Shown here: one piece after another, positions 19,791 through 29,376 of the stretch
Numbering within the stretch: the first letter of the stretch is position 1
Layout: each line of letters opens with the position of its first letter
Source of the DNA: JACDEA01 sp963742585
GTDB taxonomy: Bacteria > Actinomycetota > Acidimicrobiia > Acidimicrobiales > JACDEA01
DNA length: 64,000 bases
Assembly (NCBI GenBank): GCA_963742585.1
Contig: CAVUMI010000003.1
Span: 62,001-126,000 of the forward strand
Direction: 5' to 3'
Notes under the pieces: generated by a model
Seen by the model: only the letters and a program-made list of their open reading frames with translations
Told to the model about the DNA's origin: nothing
Databases searched by the model: none
Position numbers and translations under genes: made by a program

Positions 19791-19805
19791 TCCTTAAAAA
19801 CCGCG

Positions 19806-19851
19806 TGTGTCGGTGCTTTCGGTGGTTTCCGTAGACAAATCCACCGACACA
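19806..19851. repeat. palindromic element family B, copy 1 (convergent junction hairpin)
   Basis: Arms TGTGTCGGTG (19806-19815) and CACCGACACA (19842-19851) are a perfect 10-bp inverted repeat 15 bp after the FecR-domain gene stop and facing the convergent signalling ATPase gene. The same GTGTCGGTG/CACCGACAC arms occur at 33258, 40013 and 51865. A terminator role is likely from position. Confidence 0.65.
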
Positions 19852-19990
19852 TAGGAAGACGAGCACGTCGCGCCCAGGCCGAACGGCTGGAGCGAGCGAC
19901 CGCCTTTGTGCGGTTGCGATGCCCGCCCCCACCCCGGGTCGACGGGCACGTCCCAACAGACCCGGCGTCTCCTTCGGTCAGTGCGGGGCT

Positions 19991-22986
19991 TTAGGAAGCT
20001 GCGGACGATTTCGCCTGCCAGTCACGGGTCTCGGCGGCCAGGCCGGCAAACCCGGCCCGCTCTTCCAGCTCAAGGGCAGCGCGATAAAGGTCGGCGGCCT
20101 CATCGTGCCGGCCCTGCGCGGCGGCCAGCTGCGCCAACGAGCGGTCGGCGGTGCCCTCGATGGTCATGGCATAGGCCTGGATCCAGAGGAGACCGCGATA
20201 GGGCCGCACGTGGGGTTCGAGCAGCGCGGCGCGGCGGCGATCGGCCAGCGCGGCGCAGGTCTCGGCGACCCACCGCAGCGTCAGCGGTCGCAGCCAGTCG
20301 TCGGGCAGGTCGTCGAAATCGGCCGCGGCAAGGACGTCGAGTTCCTGTTGGGCGCGGTCGAGCTCGCCCGAGCGGGCCAGCGCGCCGGCCAGCATCGCCC
20401 GATGCGGCACCGCCAGCCCCGGTTGGGACCGGGCCACGAAGTCGGTCAGTCGGGGGATCAGGCCGTCGAGGGCACCCTCGGCGATCCGGATGGCCGTCAT
20501 CTGGGCGCGGTAAGTAGCGAGGAAACCGCCGGTGGCGACGGGTGGAATGTCGCGGGCTGCGCTGACCTCCGCGCAGCGCGTCGTCGAGCCGGCCCTCGGC
20601 GATGGTCGCCGCGGCGCGGAACACCGCCACGTTCCAGCGGGCGAAGAACAGACCGTTGCGGCGCCCGTGGTCGTCGACCTCGACGAGCGCGGCATCGAAG
20701 TTGCGGCGATCGCCGGTGACGATCGCGACGTAGGCGAGATCGATTCGACTGGCCATGAGACTGCGGGCCGAGATGTAGCGGCGGTCGTCGATCACGCTGG
20801 CCAGCTCGGCGGCGGGCGCAGCCGCCCGGCGGAGCGCCTCGACGTTGGGCGAGCCTTGCCAGAACCGGCCCTCGGCGCGCGCTGCCGCGGCCTTGGCGAT
20901 GGCATCGTCGAGTTGGTCGGCCGCCGCCACCATCTCGTCGAGAACGACCCTGAGCGGTCCCCGGCCAAACCAGGTGACGGTGATGTCGATCTTCTCGCCG
21001 AGGAGTCGTACGCGCTGCGCGCTGGGCGCTGGTCCCACCGCGTCCAGTGCTTCTTCGATGAAGGCAACGACATCTGCGTCCGGTTCGATACGGACCGGAC
21101 CGGCGTAACCGATGACCGCGTCGGCGAACCGAGCCGCGTCGTCCAGCTGTCGGGCCAGCACGGCGGCGCGCCGGTAGGTCTCGATGCTCGTGGTGATGTC
21201 GGCCATCCCGTACGCCGCGTCCGCCCGCGCCATCGTCGCTTGGTACTCGAGCTCGAGGTCGGCCAGGCCACTCTCGCCGATCAATTCCAACGCGCGATCG
21301 GCGTGCACGAGCACGGCTTCGAACCCGGCAAGCTGGCGCGCTTCATCGGCGGCTTCGAGGCACGCGATCACCGCGCGCCGCGCATCGCCCGCAGCAACGC
21401 CGGCGACGAGATGGTTGGCGACCTCAATGGCCGATGGCGTGTGGTGCCCGGAGAGCGCGTGGCCGACGCGCGTGTGCAGACGCGCTCGCCGCCCGGCCGA
21501 CAGACCCTCGTACATCGAGCGGCGAACCAACGCGTGTGAGAACGCCCACCTCCCGGCCGTGCCGCTCACCTCGGTGATCACGCCCGCTGCCGCCGCCTCG
21601 TCCAGCGCATCAAGGAGCGCGTTCTCGTCCAGGTCGGTGCCGGTTTCGACGGTGGCGGTGTCGAACTCGAGGCCGCACACCGCAGCCACCGCTAGTGCGC
21701 GGTTCGTGTCGTCGGAGAGGCGCGCCAGGCGGCGGGCGACGATCTCGCTCACCCCTTCGGGGAGCCGCGCATCGTCGGGACCGACGTCGGCCGCGTGCCG
21801 CAGTACTTCCTCGATGAAGAACGGGTTGCCGCCGGTCTGATCATGGACGCGAGCCCAGAAGTTGTCGTCGGCGTCGAGGTCGGGGAACGCGGCGGCGAAC
21901 CCGGCGACGTCGGCGGCGTCGATCGCCCGCAGGCTCACGCGGTCGAGCACGTCGTCGCGGCGCAAGGCGGTGAGCACGTCGTTGAACGGGTGGCGGGGGC
22001 CGACCTCGGTATCCCGGTAGGTGGCCACCACCAGCAGGCGTACGGGGTCGCGGAGGATGTGTTGGAGGAGCCGCAGCGTGGGCTTGTCGGCCCAGTGGAG
22101 GTCGTCGAGCACAAGCGCGATGGGCGCATCGGCTGAAAGCCGCCGCATGAACGCCGACATCGCTTCGAAGAGCAGGAAGCGCTCGGCTTCCGGTTCACTG
22201 CGCGTCGGCAGGCCGAGATCCGGTAGGCGTTCGGCCAGGCCCGGCAACAGCCGGAACAGCTCGCGGCCTTCGGTGCCGAGTTGGCGGCGCAGGTCGTCCG
22301 GGTCGACGTGGCGGACGTGGTGCGTGAGCGCTTCGATGAACGGCTTGTAGGGAGCGGCGAGGTCCTCGTCGGCACGGCCGTGCAAGACGACCGCACCGTC
22401 GGTGTGCGCGTCGCGGGCCAGTTCCGCGGCCAGCCGGGTTTTTCCGATCCCCGGTTCGCCACCGATGGCGACCATGTGTTGCACGCCGGCGCGGGCCCGT
22501 TCCCACGCGGCGAGCAGCCGGGCCCGCTCGGCGACCCGGGCCACGAAGTGTGAGCCACGGACCGCTTTACTCAGTCCCGGCGGCAGCGGGATGCCGCCGT
22601 GCGCGTCGTCCGGCGTCCATTCCCACGCCAGGTCGACGTGCGAGGGGCGGAGCACCAGCGCCTTTCGGCCGCCGAGCAGGTGGCGCACCAAGTCGGCCAC
22701 CAGGACCGTTCCCGGACGTGCCGCGTCGTGCAGGTCGTGCGCCTCGGCCACCGGGGGACCGGACCATCCGGCAGCGCTGGCGCGGCGCTTCGCCGGCGCT
22801 GACGCCGACCCGGGCAACGCCGGCGCGCGTCAGCGCCACCGCGCAGTCGAGCGCGTCGACCGCGCTCGTGAAGAACAGGACGACGCCGTCATCGCGCTCC
22901 GCCACTTCGGCGTGGGCCGGCGGGCGCGTGCCGGGCGGCATGGCGTCGCTGAAGAGCACCGTAAGGATCTCCGTACCCGCAGCCAC
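19991..22986 (-). CDS. large AAA-type signalling ATPase with degenerate cyclase domain and TPRs; two frameshifts
   Basis: About 998 residues when two frame changes (near 22780 and 20575) are bridged. The GTG start at 22986 sits 6 nt after TAGCGT. The first 120 residues are a shrunken class III cyclase-like domain (EILTVLFSDAMPPGTRPPAH, DGVVLFFTSAVDALDCAVAL) lacking most catalytic positions. Next is an ATPase with Walker A GGEPGIGKTRLAAELA, Walker B ALVLDDLHWAD and sensor VVATYRDTE, the STAND/MalT-like arrangement. The C-terminal half is helical and TPR-like (LADLELEYQATMARADAAYG and others). No LuxR HTH is present at the end. A full-length-cyclase paralogue lies at 30026. It is probably a signal-integrating ATPase; the ligand is unknown. 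Confidence 0.82.
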
Positions 22987-22992
22987 GCACGC

Positions 22993-22998
22993 ACGCTA
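22993..22998 (-). promoter_or_regulatory. putative -10 of a leaderless promoter for the AAA ATPase gene
   Basis: TAGCGT on the minus strand ends 6 nt before the GTG at 22986, matching the TANNNT-N6-start pattern of actinobacterial leaderless transcripts. The whole divergent gap is only 35 bp, leaving no room for a 5-prime UTR in both directions. Confidence 0.45.
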
Positions 22999-23008
22999 GT
23001 TCCGACCG

Positions 23009-23014
23009 TAAAGT
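23009..23014 (+). promoter_or_regulatory. putative -10 of a leaderless promoter for the acyl-CoA dehydrogenase gene
   Basis: TAAAGT ends 7 nt before ATG 23022 in the same 35-bp divergent gap, and no Shine-Dalgarno sequence precedes that ATG. This fits the TANNNT-N7-ATG leaderless pattern. Confidence 0.45.
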
Positions 23015-23021
23015 CCGGATT

Positions 23022-24308
23022 ATGAGTGAGCGGGAGGCGAAGCCGGACGGCGATCGGGCAAGCACAGTGGCGATAGATCTGCACGAGTTCCGTGAAAAGG
23101 CCCGGGCCTGGCTCGAGGAGAACGTGCCGCGGCGAGGGGAGCGTCGGCCGACGGACGACGCCGAAGAGGAGGCCGCAGCACCGGCCGATCGCGACCTGGT
23201 TATCGAGTCGAAAACGTTCCAGGCCAAGTTGTTCGACGCCGGCTTCGCCGGGATCACGTGGCCGAGCGAGTATGGCGGCCAAGGGCTGAGCAACGAGTAT
23301 CAGCGCGCGTTCAACGAGGAGTCGGCGGACTTCGAGCTGCTCACCGGTACGTTCACGATCGGCCTCGGTATGTGCGGACCCACGATCCTCAGCCACGGGA
23401 GCGAGGAGCAGAAGCAGCGATTCATCCGCCCGATGCTGCGGGCCGACGAGGTGTGGTGCCAGATGTTCTCGGAGCCGGGAGCGGGCTCCGACGTTGCCAG
23501 CTTGCAATCCCGCGCCGTGCGGGACGGTGACGAGTGGATCCTCAACGGGCAGAAGGTGTGGACCACCGGGGCGCACTACTGCGACTACGGCATCGTGATC
23601 GCCCGCACCGATCCCGACCAGCCCAAGCACCGCGGCATCTCGATGTTCATTCTCGACATGAAGTCGCCCGGTGTCACCGTCAAGCCGCTGCGCCAGATCA
23701 CCGGTGGGTCGTCGTTCAACGAGGTGTTCTTCGACGACGTGAGGTTGCCGGTCGACAACATCGTGGGCGAGCGCAACGAAGGGTGGCGCGCCGCGATCAC
23801 GATGCTGATGAACGAGCGGGTCGCGATCGGCGCGGGCGGTGGCGGCGGGGGCGGGCGCGCGGCTGCCGGCTTCGAGTCCTTCGTGAAGTTGGCCCGCCAG
23901 CGCGGCCTCGACCAGGACAGCGTGATCCGCAACCGGTTGGCCGACCTCTACATCAAGCGCACCGTGCTGGGCTACATCGGCATGCAGATCAGGGAGGCGT
24001 TCAAGGCCGGCCGCGACCCGGGGCCGATCGGGTCGATCGCCAAGCTGTACGGGTCGGTCCTGGCGCGTCAGTCGTCCGACCTCGGCGTGGCCCTGGCCGG
24101 CCCGCTCGGCGTCGCGTGGACCGCCGACGACAAGCGCGCTGACCGCTGGTCGACCGCGGTGCTGAGCGCGCCCGCGTCGGCCATCGCCGGCGGCACCGAC
24201 CAGATCCAGCGCAACATCATCGGCGAGCGCGTGCTCGGCCTCCCCAAAGAACCCCAAGTCGACCGCGACCAACCCTTCAAAGAACTAAAAGTCGGCACCC
24301 AGCGCTAA
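23022..24308 (+). CDS. acyl-CoA dehydrogenase
   Basis: A 428-residue FAD-dependent acyl-CoA dehydrogenase. The N-terminal helical domain includes GFAGITWPSEYGGQGLSNEY. The FAD-binding middle domain has MFSEPGAGSDVASLQSRA and WILNGQKVWTTGAHYCDYGI. The C-terminal helical domain ends ASAIAGGTDQIQRNIIGERV, LGLPKEP, the usual flavin-contact motif. A Gly run (AGGGGGGGRAAAG) interrupts the third domain. Substrate chain length cannot be read. It stands alone, divergent from the ATPase gene and convergent with the ABC exporter, so it is probably monocistronic. Confidence 0.93.
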   Translation: MSEREAKPDGDRASTVAIDLHEFREKARAWLEENVPRRGERRPTDDAEEEAAAPADRDLVIESKTFQAKLFDAGFAGITWPSEYGGQGLSNEYQRAFNEESADFELLTGTFTIGLGMCGPTILSHGSEEQKQRFIRPMLRADEVWCQMFSEPGAGSDVASLQSRAVRDGDEWILNGQKVWTTGAHYCDYGIVIARTDPDQPKHRGISMFILDMKSPGVTVKPLRQITGGSSFNEVFFDDVRLPVDNIVGERNEGWRAAITMLMNERVAIGAGGGGGGGRAAAGFESFVKLARQRGLDQDSVIRNRLADLYIKRTVLGYIGMQIREAFKAGRDPGPIGSIAKLYGSVLARQSSDLGVALAGPLGVAWTADDKRADRWSTAVLSAPASAIAGGTDQIQRNIIGERVLGLPKEPQVDRDQPFKELKVGTQR

Positions 24309-24311
24309 TGC

Positions 24312-24358
24312 TTCTTGGCAACTTTGACGGCCTATAGCGCCCTCAAAGTTGCCAAGAA
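24312..24358. terminator. long convergent hairpin (likely bidirectional terminator)
   Basis: Perfect 16-bp arms, TTCTTGGCAACTTTGA (24312-24327) and its complement (24343-24358), with a 15-base loop fill the gap between the acyl-CoA dehydrogenase and the convergent permease gene. There is no U tract. It is AT-richer than the surroundings. Confidence 0.7.
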
Positions 24359-26875
24359 TCAATCGAACCTCAGGGCTTCGACGATTTCGAGGCGGCCTAT
24401 GCGGCGGGCGGGGATGAGGGAGGCGATGGCGGCGACGATGATCGTCAGCAGGAGCAGGACGGGGAGCAGGCTCCACGCGTAGACGTAGTCGATGGTGAAC
24501 CCGAGGGCGGCGCGCTGGCTCACGACGATGCCGGTGGACAGGAGCCAGCCGAGCGGTAATGACAGCGCGTACGCCACCAGCGCCAGGGTGGCCGCTTCGA
24601 CCAGCACCATGCCGCGCGCTTGACGGCGCAGCGTGCCGGCCGACCGCAGCATGCCGACCTCGCGCGTGCGGGACAGCACCGACACCACCATCGTGTTGGC
24701 CAGGCCGAGGATGCCCACCAGCCCGGCGACCGACAGCAGCGCGTATGCCAAGGCGAAGAACCCTTGTAGCTGCGCGTGGGCCTCCTCCTTGATGTCGTCG
24801 GAGGTCTGGACGTCGATGTTGTACTTCGGCCGCAGCGCGGTACGCATCTCGTCGCGCAGCACGCGGGTATCGACGCCGTCGTCAGCGTCGATGAGGAAAC
24901 CGTTCGGGCGCCCGGTGCCGAACAGGGCGGCGTCCTTGGTGCTGAGGCCGGGCCCGAAGTAGTTGCCGATCTGGCCGTAGGTGCCGATCAAAGTGAACGG
25001 CTTGATGCCTTGCGCGGTGCGGACGTTCACCGCGTCGCCTCGCTCCTTGTCGAGCCGGATGGCCTGTTGCTCGGGCAGGACGATCACCCCGCCCCGCTCG
25101 AGCGCTTCCCGCGCGCTGGCGTCGTCGCCGTTGACCCACGGGAAGCTGGCGATATCGAAGTAGGTGGCTGGGTCGATCATCGTGAAGAACTGGTCTGCGG
25201 ATGCGCCTTCGTCGACGATGTCGATGAGGCCGAACAACAGCGGCGAGGTGGCCTTCACGCCGTCGAAGGCCTTCAGCTCGGCCTCGATGCCGGGGTCGAG
25301 GGCACCGGGCACGCCGACCTGGATCGCGCCACCGGCCTGGCGCTCGATCGCCCGGTCGATGGTGCGGGCCATCGAGACGTTGCTGGTGCCGATCGAGAAG
25401 GTCATGGCCAGCACGACCATCAGCAGGGCGAGCGTGTAGGCCGAGCGGCTGCGCTCCTTGACAAGGTGCATGACCGCGATCGCGCCGACACCGGGCGCCA
25501 ACCGTCCTGTGATGGCGCCCAGAAGCCGGGCGAGTGGCGCCAGCACGATTGGCACGAGCAATACCGCGCCGAACAAGACGAAGAGCGTGGGCAGGATCCG
25601 CGCTGCGTTGTTGGCCGTGACGAAAACCAGCACCATGCCGAGGCCGACGAGGATTGCGCCGAGAACCGGCCGCCCCGCCTTCTCGTCCTGCAACCCGCCG
25701 CCCCGCATCGCCGTTACCGGGCTGAGCGCAGCGGCCCGCCGGCCCGGCAGCCACGCGGCGGCCACGCTGACGAGCACGCCCACCGCGACGCTGAACACCG
25801 CCGGCCCGAGGGGCAGGCCGAGGCCGGGCAGTCGGAGGTCGAGCAGTGACGACACGAGCTGGATAGCCAGGTAGGCGAGCCCGTAGCCGATGAACAGTCC
25901 GCCCACCGACGATGCCAGCCCGAGGAGCGCCGCTTCGCGCACCACGACGCGCCGCACCTGCTTCGGCAGCGCGCCCAGTGCGCGCATCGTGCCGTAGGTG
26001 CGGGTGCGCTCGGCCACGGCCAGCGAGAAGGTCAGGAAGATGAGGAAGCCGCCGACGAACAGCGCGATGGCCGAGGCCAACGTGAGCGCCGCGTTGACCG
26101 CGGCGATGAATGTTCGGAAACCGGCCTCGGTGTCGGTCGATTTGGTGAGCGATACGTCGCCCAGAGCGGACTGTTCGCGCTCGATCCACTTCTTGGCGTC
26201 GACGCCGTCGCGCAGGACGACGTCGAGGCCGTTGATGATCGGGCCCTTGCCGAGCAACCGTTGGCTCAGGGGCTTCGACAGGTAGACGATGTCACCGCTG
26301 CTGGCGTTGCCCGCGCCTGCGCTGGCCAGGATGCCGGCCACCTGCACGCGCGCCTGGCCCGACGGCGCGGCGATGAGGACGTCGTCGCCCGCCCCGACGT
26401 CGATCGCTTTGGCGATGTGGTTGCCGATGACGGCCTCGTCGGCGCCCTCGCTGAACAGACGGCCCGACTTCACTTCGTAGCTGCGGATCTGGCGATCGGC
26501 GGCCAGGTCGATGCCGCTGACGAACACGTATCGCGGCGCGGCATCGACGTCGTCGGGCTTGCTCGGGTTCGTCAACGCGCTGCGGAACAAGGTGCTGCTC
26601 ACAACCTGCTCGACATCGGGCCGGCTCTGCGCTTTGGCGACGATGTCGGCCGGCAGCGTGGCGTCGAAGGTGCCGACCGGCCGCACCACGACATCGGACG
26701 TTCCGGCCGCGCCGTTCACAGCGCGGTCGAGGGCGCTGTTGGTGGCGCCGCCCATGATCTGGACGGCGAACAGGACGGCGACGCCGAGCGCGGTGCCGCT
26801 GGCCGTCAGCAGGTAGCGGCCCCGCCGCCGGGCCAGGTTGCGGACGGCGACCGAACCGAGGGAACGCAGCGCCAT
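24359..26875 (-). CDS. ABC transporter permease, FtsX/MacB type
   Basis: An 838-residue integral membrane protein with two FtsX-like halves. An N-terminal helix (RYLLTASGTALGVAVLFAVQ) is followed by a large extracytoplasmic domain, a first helix set (LASAIALFVGGFLIFLTFSL), a central helix pair, a second extracytoplasmic domain from about residue 530, and a last set (LLSVAGLVGILGLANTMVVS, LLPVLLLLTIIVAAIASLIP). This layout matches actinobacterial exporters or lipoprotein-release-type permeases that act by mechanotransmission. It begins 4 bp after the stop of its ATPase gene, and together they form a complete two-gene ABC unit. The cargo is unknown; peptides, lipids or drugs are possible. Confidence 0.92.
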   Translation of the reverse strand: MALRSLGSVAVRNLARRRGRYLLTASGTALGVAVLFAVQIMGGATNSALDRAVNGAAGTSDVVVRPVGTFDATLPADIVAKAQSRPDVEQVVSSTLFRSALTNPSKPDDVDAAPRYVFVSGIDLAADRQIRSYEVKSGRLFSEGADEAVIGNHIAKAIDVGAGDDVLIAAPSGQARVQVAGILASAGAGNASSGDIVYLSKPLSQRLLGKGPIINGLDVVLRDGVDAKKWIEREQSALGDVSLTKSTDTEAGFRTFIAAVNAALTLASAIALFVGGFLIFLTFSLAVAERTRTYGTMRALGALPKQVRRVVVREAALLGLASSVGGLFIGYGLAYLAIQLVSSLLDLRLPGLGLPLGPAVFSVAVGVLVSVAAAWLPGRRAAALSPVTAMRGGGLQDEKAGRPVLGAILVGLGMVLVFVTANNAARILPTLFVLFGAVLLVPIVLAPLARLLGAITGRLAPGVGAIAVMHLVKERSRSAYTLALLMVVLAMTFSIGTSNVSMARTIDRAIERQAGGAIQVGVPGALDPGIEAELKAFDGVKATSPLLFGLIDIVDEGASADQFFTMIDPATYFDIASFPWVNGDDASAREALERGGVIVLPEQQAIRLDKERGDAVNVRTAQGIKPFTLIGTYGQIGNYFGPGLSTKDAALFGTGRPNGFLIDADDGVDTRVLRDEMRTALRPKYNIDVQTSDDIKEEAHAQLQGFFALAYALLSVAGLVGILGLANTMVVSVLSRTREVGMLRSAGTLRRQARGMVLVEAATLALVAYALSLPLGWLLSTGIVVSQRAALGFTIDYVYAWSLLPVLLLLTIIVAAIASLIPARRIGRLEIVEALRFD

Positions 26876-26879
26876 TGCG

Positions 26880-27692
26880 TTACACCCGCACCTTGCGGAC
26901 CGCGCCGGTGCTGTCGAGGGACTCGAGCCACTTCAGGACGGCCAGCGAGCGGCTCTCGTGGTTTCGTTCGGTCTTCGCCGCGCCCCGGCACGCCTTGCTC
27001 ACGTCGAGCTGGCTGGCCACCGTGCCCTCCCGCAACAGCAGTACCTCGTCGGCAAACCCCGCGCTGCGCGGGTCGTGGGTGACCATCACGATCGTCTGAC
27101 CGAGCTCGCGCTGCGCATCGGCAAACAGCGAGAGGATCTCCTGGCCGGTGCGCATGTCGACGTTGCCGGTGGGTTCGTCGGCGAGCAGCACCGCCGGCTC
27201 GATGAAGAGCGCGCGGGCGATGGCGGCGCGCTGCTGCTGTCCGCCGGAAAGCTGGGCGGGCTGCTTGTCCTTGTGGTCGGATAGGCCGACGACGGCGACG
27301 ACCTCGTCGAGCTTGGCCTGGTAGCTCGACGGCGCCTGGCCGGCGATCACCGCCGGCAGCGCAACGTTCTCCTCCACGGTGAGCACCGGCACCAGGTTGA
27401 AGAACTGGTAGACGATGCCGATCTGGTTGCGCCGCAGCCGGGTGCGGTCGTCGTCGCTCATCGTCGACAGGTCGTTCCCGTCGACGGTCACCGCCCCGCT
27501 GTCGGGGGTATCGAGCCCGCCCAGCAGGTGCAGCAGGGTCGATTTCCCGGATCCCGATGGCCCCATCACCGAGACGAACCGGCCGCGGCCGACGGTGAGG
27601 CTGACCCCGTTGAGCACCTGCTCGACGGCGTCGCCCTGCCGGTAAGCCTTGTGTAGATCCTCCGCGGCGAGGACCGTGTCGATTTGCACCAT
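26880..27692 (-). CDS. ABC transporter ATP-binding protein, MacB/LolD type
   Basis: 270 residues. Walker A is GPSGSGKSTLLHLLGGLDTP, the Q-loop region NQIGIVYQFFNLVPVLTVEE, the signature QLSGGQQQRAAIARAL, Walker B VLLADEPTGNVD and the H-loop MVTHDPRS. It falls in the LolD/MacB family that pairs with FtsX permeases. A C-terminal extension of about 45 residues (KACRGAAKTERNHESRSLAV) goes beyond the usual end and is unusual. I chose ATG 27692 over GTG 27701 because both are close and the family starts at MVQ-like positions; either is possible. It is translated just before the permease. Confidence 0.92.
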   Translation of the reverse strand: MVQIDTVLAAEDLHKAYRQGDAVEQVLNGVSLTVGRGRFVSVMGPSGSGKSTLLHLLGGLDTPDSGAVTVDGNDLSTMSDDDRTRLRRNQIGIVYQFFNLVPVLTVEENVALPAVIAGQAPSSYQAKLDEVVAVVGLSDHKDKQPAQLSGGQQQRAAIARALFIEPAVLLADEPTGNVDMRTGQEILSLFADAQRELGQTIVMVTHDPRSAGFADEVLLLREGTVASQLDVSKACRGAAKTERNHESRSLAVLKWLESLDSTGAVRKVRV

Positions 27693-27794
27693 TCCGGGCA
27701 CGCTAACGACGCGGTGTGCGTTCGTCGTGCGAATTCCTGCCGCCCCTGCTAGATACTGCCCTTACCACCCGATCATTTAGGAGCGAATAACCCG

Positions 27795-28184
27795 ATGCCC
27801 AATCCCTTCATGTCCTCTGCGTGGCTCGACGAGGTCGAGGCGCTCGGCGCCGAGGCACCCGACGCCGGCAGCGGTCCCGCAGCTGACCTCGTCCTCAACG
27901 TCAAGATCCCCGATGGGCCTGAGGGCGCCGTCGAGCTGAACATGCAGGGCGGGAAGTTCAACCGCGGCCTCGCCGATGGCGCACCCACCACGGTGACCAT
28001 TCCCTGTGAGGTGGCCAAGGCCATGTTCGTCGACGGGAACCCGCAAGCCGCGATGCAGGCCTTCATGGCCGGTCAGATCAAGGTCGAGGGCGACATGACC
28101 AAGCTCATGGCCATGCAGTCGGCCGGCGGACCCACCCCCGAGCAGACCGCGTTCGCCGAGAAGATCAAGGCCATCACCAGCTAG
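27795..28184 (+). CDS. SCP2 sterol-binding domain protein
   Basis: A 129-residue single-domain SCP2-like protein: LNMQGGKFNRGLADGAPTTV, VAKAMFVDGNPQAAMQAFMA, GQIKVEGDMTKLMAMQ. The order of beta sheet and helices and the GxIKVEGD motif are diagnostic of the family, which binds lipids or acyl-CoA in a hydrophobic tunnel. A TAGGAG site precedes the ATG by 10 nt. It is divergent from the ABC exporter. In lipid-degrading actinobacteria such proteins often accompany fatty-acid or sterol catabolism, consistent with the acyl-CoA dehydrogenase and ligase genes nearby, but a direct link is not shown. Confidence 0.9.
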   Translation: MPNPFMSSAWLDEVEALGAEAPDAGSGPAADLVLNVKIPDGPEGAVELNMQGGKFNRGLADGAPTTVTIPCEVAKAMFVDGNPQAAMQAFMAGQIKVEGDMTKLMAMQSAGGPTPEQTAFAEKIKAITS

Positions 28185-28193
28185 TCATCCCGC

Positions 28194-28242
28194 ATTCTCG
28201 AGGCAATAGCTGTCGTTTTCCGCCAGCTATTGCCTCGAGAAT
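28194..28242. terminator. 19-bp-arm convergent hairpin
   Basis: Arms ATTCTCGAGGCAATAGCTG (28194-28212) and its exact complement (28224-28242) with an 11-base loop containing TTTT. It sits between the SCP2 gene and the convergent DUF427 gene. This is the longest perfect hairpin in the window. Confidence 0.75.
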
Positions 28243-28246
28243 CGGG

Positions 28247-28876
28247 TTATTGCTTCTCGCCGTCGATGTAGAGGTCGACGCGGTCGTTGTAGAACGCGAC
28301 AAGGCCGGCGATCTTCTGGCTTTCGGCCAGGGGCGACGGATACGTCCACACCACATCCTCGACGAGCACGTCGTCGACGTTCACCGACCAGTAGCTGGCT
28401 GTGCCCTTGTACGGGCACTGGGTCTGCAGCTTTGACGGCCGCAGCAGGTCCATCCGCACCGACGTGAGCGGCAGGTAGTAGCGCGGCGGCAGTCCGGTCT
28501 CGAACAGGATCCGGGGCTGGTCGGTCTCGGCCACGGTCGTCCCGTGGATCTCGACCCGCACGGTCCGGCTGCTAGCCAGGATGTCGACGCGCGAATACGG
28601 GTCCCGCGGGTGGACGATGACCTCCTCGTCCTCCTCGAACCAGTGGTCCATCGCTGTCCACTTCACGCTGAGGAGATCGTCGGGGCCCGAACGCCATTCG
28701 CCCTCGGCGAGCAAGTCGACGCGGATGTCGTCCCGAGGGAAGTAGTACGCCGGGTACGGGCGGTCGGCCCAGACGTACTTAGCCCGAAGTGAGTCAACGA
28801 TCACTTCGCCGCCCCGAACGGCGCGGATTCGCTTACGACACTCCTCGATCCTCACGCCGCTTCGCTCGTCGTCCAC
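28247..28876 (-). CDS. DUF427 domain protein (two copies of the domain)
   Basis: 209 residues with two DUF427 domains in tandem. The first contains VRGGEVIVDSLRAKYVWADR and YYFPRDDI; the second contains RTVRVEIHGTTVAETDQPRI, LPPRYYLPLTSV and CPYKGTASYWSVNVDD, the latter being the classic family motif. I place the start at GTG 28876 because TATCGT ends exactly 6 nt before it (leaderless pattern); a TTG at 28882 is the alternative. DUF427 proteins are small beta-barrel proteins without an agreed function. It is divergent from the SRPBCC gene with under 30 bp between starts. Confidence 0.85.
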   Translation of the reverse strand: MDDERSGVRIEECRKRIRAVRGGEVIVDSLRAKYVWADRPYPAYYFPRDDIRVDLLAEGEWRSGPDDLLSVKWTAMDHWFEEDEEVIVHPRDPYSRVDILASSRTVRVEIHGTTVAETDQPRILFETGLPPRYYLPLTSVRMDLLRPSKLQTQCPYKGTASYWSVNVDDVLVEDVVWTYPSPLAESQKIAGLVAFYNDRVDLYIDGEKQ

Positions 28877-28882
28877 GTACAA

Positions 28883-28888
28883 ACGATA
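28883..28888 (-). promoter_or_regulatory. putative leaderless -10 for the DUF427 gene
   Basis: TATCGT on the minus strand, 6 nt before GTG 28876. The opposite gene starts at 28906, so both promoters must overlap in less than 30 bp. Confidence 0.45.
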
Positions 28889-28905
28889 GGTACGCTGCGG
28901 TTCCT

Positions 28906-29376
28906 ATGGACGGTGACGTAGTCAGTGTTGAGCGGGTGATCGAGGCGCCGCCGGAGGCGATCTTCGCGTTGGTGGCCGACGCGGCCAAGCATCCGCTCAT
29001 CGACGGATCGGGCACGGTGAAGGAAGTGAAAGAGGGCGCGCCCGAGCGCCTGTCGCTGGGCTCGACCTTCGGCATGAGCATGAAGGCCGGCCTCAGCTAC
29101 TCGATGGTGAGTGAGGTCATCGAGTTCGAGGACAACCGGCGTATCGCATGGCAGTCCAAGCCCAAGGGCATCGCCGGGCGCGTGGCCGGCGGGCGCATTT
29201 GGCGTTACGAGCTCGAGCCGGTCGACGGCGGCACCAAGGTCCGCGAGAGCTGGGACCTTTCAAAGGATCACCAGCGCATGCTTCTCAAGCGGGGTGGTCT
29301 TCCCGAGCGCACCAAGAAGGCGATGGAGAAGACGCTCGAGCGCATCGCCGAGATCGTCGCCAAGCCTTTGGCCTAA
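28906..29376 (+). CDS. SRPBCC-fold (polyketide cyclase/dehydrase-like) protein
   Basis: 156 residues of a START-like fold: VSVERVIEAPPEAIFALVAD, EGAPERLSLGSTFGMSMKAG, RIAWQSKPKG, GRIWRYELEPVDGGTKVRES, then a long C-terminal helix (ERTKKAMEKTLERIAEIVAK). This is the SRPBCC family, which binds hydrophobic ligands; enzyme or carrier role is not predictable. I chose ATG 28906 because the family begins with this strand; longer upstream frame overlaps the divergent DUF427 gene and is Arg-rich shadow. Its TAA interlocks with the stop of the convergent carbonic anhydrase gene. Confidence 0.85.
   Translation: MDGDVVSVERVIEAPPEAIFALVADAAKHPLIDGSGTVKEVKEGAPERLSLGSTFGMSMKAGLSYSMVSEVIEFEDNRRIAWQSKPKGIAGRVAGGRIWRYELEPVDGGTKVRESWDLSKDHQRMLLKRGGLPERTKKAMEKTLERIAEIVAKPLA

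Noticed and set aside
19898..19920. Hairpin GACCGCC-TTTGT-GCGGTT as a separate regulatory element
   Set aside because: Short imperfect stem in a spacer that already has a stronger hairpin; not distinguishable from chance in this GC range.
22830..24272. 480-codon minus-strand frame opposite the acyl-CoA dehydrogenase
   Set aside because: Antisense shadow; no domain visible and no ribosome site.
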